Origin: Enterobacteriaceae bacterium 89
Lineage (GTDB): Bacteria; Pseudomonadota; Gammaproteobacteria; Enterobacterales; Enterobacteriaceae
Assembly (NCBI GenBank): GCA_014156375.1
Contig: RQJH01000003.1
Span: forward strand, 186,001 to 250,000
Length of the DNA: 64,000 bases
Direction of reading: 5' to 3'
Made by a program: the position numbers and the translations under genes. Below the pieces are notes generated by a model, which was not told the DNA's origin, did no database searches, and worked only from the letters and a program-made list of their open reading frames with translations. This document shows positions 63,901-64,000 of this stretch, piece after piece; position 1 is the stretch's first letter, and each line of letters begins with the position of its first letter.

Positions 63901-64000
63901 TTGCTGCTGACCGTATCGAACTGGAGCAAAGGCATCATCGACACGCAAACTCTCTACTCCCATCGTCTGATCATTCGCCCCGTAAACGAGAATGACGCAG
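63901..64000 (+). CDS. Possible start of a GNAT-type acetyltransferase (cut by window end)
   Basis: Frame 1 is open from 63781 to the edge. It reads TQTLYSHRLIIRPVNENDA at the end, the first-strand motif (T-x-R-L-x-I-R-P-x-x-x-x-D-A) of RimJ/RimL-type GNAT acetyltransferases. There is no ATG in frame; TTG at 63901 is the only usable start seen and lacks a clear ribosome site. Start and completeness are uncertain. Confidence 0.4.
   Translation, partial: MLLTVSNWSKGIIDTQTLYSHRLIIRPVNENDA

Noticed and set aside
63807-63995. 62-residue ORF at the window end
   Set aside because: Frame has no family features; the overlapping frame 1 shows a GNAT motif and is the better candidate.

Overview
The window is chromosomal DNA of an Enterobacteriaceae member of the Enterobacter/Lelliottia/Kosakonia/Citrobacter type. 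Its backbone follows the E. coli K-12 order from hrpA to ydcW: hrpA, ydcF, aldA, gapC, cybB, ydcJ, opgD, rimL, ydcK, tehAB, ydcL, ydcO, ydcN, ydcP, ydcR, ydcSTUV and patD (ydcW). Almost every junction of that backbone carries extra genes that K-12 lacks there, and K-12 genes such as ydcA, hokB, trg, ydcI, ydcH, yncJ, ydcX and ydcY are absent. Species cannot be fixed from the sequence alone; comparisons with E. coli are from memory, not from a search.

Layout. 1-2 kb: C-terminal half of hrpA. 2-6.8 kb (minus): four-gene export operon with an MFS pump, HlyD adaptor, NodT-type outer-membrane lipoprotein and O-methyltransferase. 7-15 kb (minus): chaperone-usher fimbrial operon (pilin, usher, chaperone, two-domain tip protein) bracketed by three paralogous LysR-like regulators, two of them at the end of the operon. 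15-21 kb: ydcF, aldA, a GFA-type zinc protein, an acyltransferase-3 membrane protein, an intact gapC and cybB. 21-25 kb: protocatechuate 3,4-dioxygenase genes pcaHG with pcaQ, divergent from ydcJ. 25-32 kb: APH(6)-type kinase, SymE-like toxin with an upstream LexA box, type-B carboxylesterase, LysR regulator, PLP aminotransferase plus amino-acid binding protein. 32-38.9 kb: opgD, SDR/LysR pair, rimL, ydcK, tehAB. 38.9-48.6 kb: a PepT paralogue facing a DppA paralogue, ydcL, DMT exporter, AraC regulator, ydcO, ydcN, ydcP (rlhA).

48.7-50 kb is a compact AT-rich type VI secretion cassette (hcp, Tlde1-like L,D-transpeptidase-fold effector, secreted probable immunity protein) with no T6SS structural genes nearby. 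It is followed by a CioAB-type cytochrome bd oxidase operon ending in a 41-residue DUF2474-type membrane peptide that is easy to miss. 52.9-60 kb is ydcR and the ydcSTUV-patD polyamine/GABA-type operon.

60-64 kb is a decayed lambdoid prophage: a broken integrase C-terminus, a holin remnant and a multiply frameshifted Rz remnant. Mixed in are short intact ORFs of unknown function, a glycine-zipper protein and a self-contained promoter, tRNA-like gene and terminator unit. Five REP-type palindromic elements sit at gene ends. The best candidates for something little described are the orphan Hcp-effector-immunity cassette, the triple LysR set around the fimbrial operon, the SOS-boxed SymE variant and the odd tRNA-like gene.
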